Positions 63,328-64,000 of a stretch of DNA of 64,000 nucleotides are shown in pieces (position 1 is the stretch's first letter; each line of letters starts with the position of its first letter). The DNA lies in contig OZ059894.1 of the NCBI GenBank assembly GCA_964057225.1, positions 18,258,476 through 18,322,475 on the forward strand. The letters are read 5' to 3'. Under the pieces are notes generated by a model. That model saw only the letters and a list, made by a program, of their open reading frames with translations. It had not been told where the DNA came from and made no database searches. The position numbers and the translations under genes were made by a program. The stretch comes from Auanema rhodensis (lineage: Eukaryota > Nematoda > Chromadorea > Rhabditida > Rhabditidae).

Positions 63328-64000
63328 AATCTAATTTTGAAAACGGCATCTCTTCATCTTTGAGTTACATACCATGTGTACATCACGTGTACATTTAATT
63401 AGCATAAATTAAAGTTCACGTAAATTTCAAAGTCATGGTTACCATGCACCAGTATCAATGAAAATTTGTTTTTAGACTAATATGGACATGGGGAATCTAA
63501 TTTTGAAAACCGCATCTCTTTATCTTTCACGGGAAGCGAGTTACATACCATGTGCACATCACGTGTACATTTAATTAGCATAAATTAAAGTTCACGTAAT
63601 TTTCAAAGTCATGGTTACCATGCACCAATATCGATAAAAATTTGTTTTTAGACTAATATGGACATGGGGAATCTAATTTTGAAAACCGAATCTCTTTATC
63701 TTTTACGGAAATCGAGTTGCATACCATGTGCACATCACCTGTACATTTGATTAGCATAAATTAAAGTTCACGTAAATTTCAAAGTCATGGTTACCATGCA
63801 CCAATATCAATTAAAATTTGTTTTTAGTCTAATATGGACATGGGGAATCTAATTGTGAAAACCGCATCTCTTTATCTTTCACGGAAATCGAGTTGCATAC
63901 CATGTGCACATCACCTGTACATTTGATTAGCATAAATTAAAGTTCACGTAAATTTCAAAGTCATGGTTACCATGCACCAATATCAATTAAAATTTGTTTT
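63328..64000. repeat. Right end of the array in this window
   Basis: Covers the end of the 166-bp unit 63245, then units at 63411, 63587 and 63763 and 62 bases of the next (63939). Unit 63763 is a chimera: CAATTAAAA on the left, GGACATGG, the unique TAATTGTGAAAACC, and CACGGAAATCGAGTTGC with CACCTG on the right. The partial unit again starts as CAATTAAAA, so a new one-monomer step begins here. The array continues past the window. Confidence 0.8.

Larger units (their letters stand above)
1..64000. repeat. 176-bp tandem satellite array (365 full monomers)
   Basis: The entire window is a head-to-tail array of one AT-rich monomer. Taking AAAGTTCACG as the monomer start, starts run from 1, 177, 353, 529 and 695 to 63939. 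365 units of 176 bp, less 30 deletions of 10 bp and one of 2 bp, give exactly the 63938 bp between the first and last start, so no other net length change exists. Monomers differ mainly by substitutions at a limited set of sites, which define recurrent variant types. No inversion, foreign insertion or non-repeat spacer was seen. Unit size, array length and higher-order structure fit a eukaryotic centromeric or pericentromeric satellite, but location and species are inference. The array runs off both ends of the window. Confidence 0.98.

Noticed and set aside
1-64000. CRISPR array
   Set aside because: Direct repeats are contiguous 176-bp units with no unique spacers, far longer than CRISPR repeats, and no cas genes are present.
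1-64000. Telomeric, rDNA, tRNA or transposon sequence
   Set aside because: No short telomere-type repeats, no rRNA or tRNA-like stretch, no terminal repeats or coding domains. Every base falls inside the 176-bp periodicity.
1-64000. Naming the species or satellite family
   Set aside because: I do not recognise the monomer with enough certainty; a database search with the consensus would be decisive.

Overview
The whole 64-kb window is one uninterrupted, head-to-tail satellite DNA array. The unit is 176 bp and AT-rich: a hand-built consensus has 59 G+C in 176 bp, about 34%. I walked the recurring start motif AAAGTTCACG from base 1 to 63939. The count closes exactly on 365 complete monomers plus a 62-bp partial one: 334 monomers of 176 bp, 30 of 166 bp sharing one 10-bp deletion, and one of 174 bp. 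All units lie in the same orientation. I see no gene, RNA gene, transposon, inversion or spacer. The open reading frames of 60 to 66 codons are accidents of repeat variants. Nothing here looks bacterial or viral. A nucleosome-sized unit, tens of kb of pure repeat and higher-order structure point to the centromeric or pericentromeric satellite of a eukaryote, perhaps a plant. I do not recognise the family and cannot name the species.

The array is built from nested duplications of blocks of monomers, traced by eye through shared rare variants. From left to right: 1-7.4 kb is a block rich in TTTTCAGTC-type monomers, with an apparently identical 1408-bp tandem duplication (2631-5446). From 7.46 to 16.3 kb there are two copies of a 4.7-kb segment. 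From 15.4 to 23.3 kb is a mosaic, dense in 166-bp monomers, with 342-, 1388- and 704-bp duplications. From 23.3 to 26.9 kb there is a distant copy of the 14.4-kb region and an 880-bp pair. From 26.9 to 42.7 kb is a higher-order repeat marked by monomers reading ACCTTGCACC, settling to a 19-monomer, 3334-bp period. From 41.2 to 51 kb there are 2278-bp and 2630-bp duplications. From 49.3 to 63.3 kb there is a 6658-bp (38-monomer) tandem duplication whose junction can be placed within 24 bp.

The copies always stay in monomer register, and most junctions are chimeric monomers whose left and right halves belong to different variant types. This is the signature of unequal crossing-over and gene conversion between misaligned repeats. 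Each monomer carries three short inverted repeats and a CACGTG box next to a 10-bp palindrome. These are the only candidate functional signals I can see. All identity statements come from reading the sequence by eye, not from an alignment.
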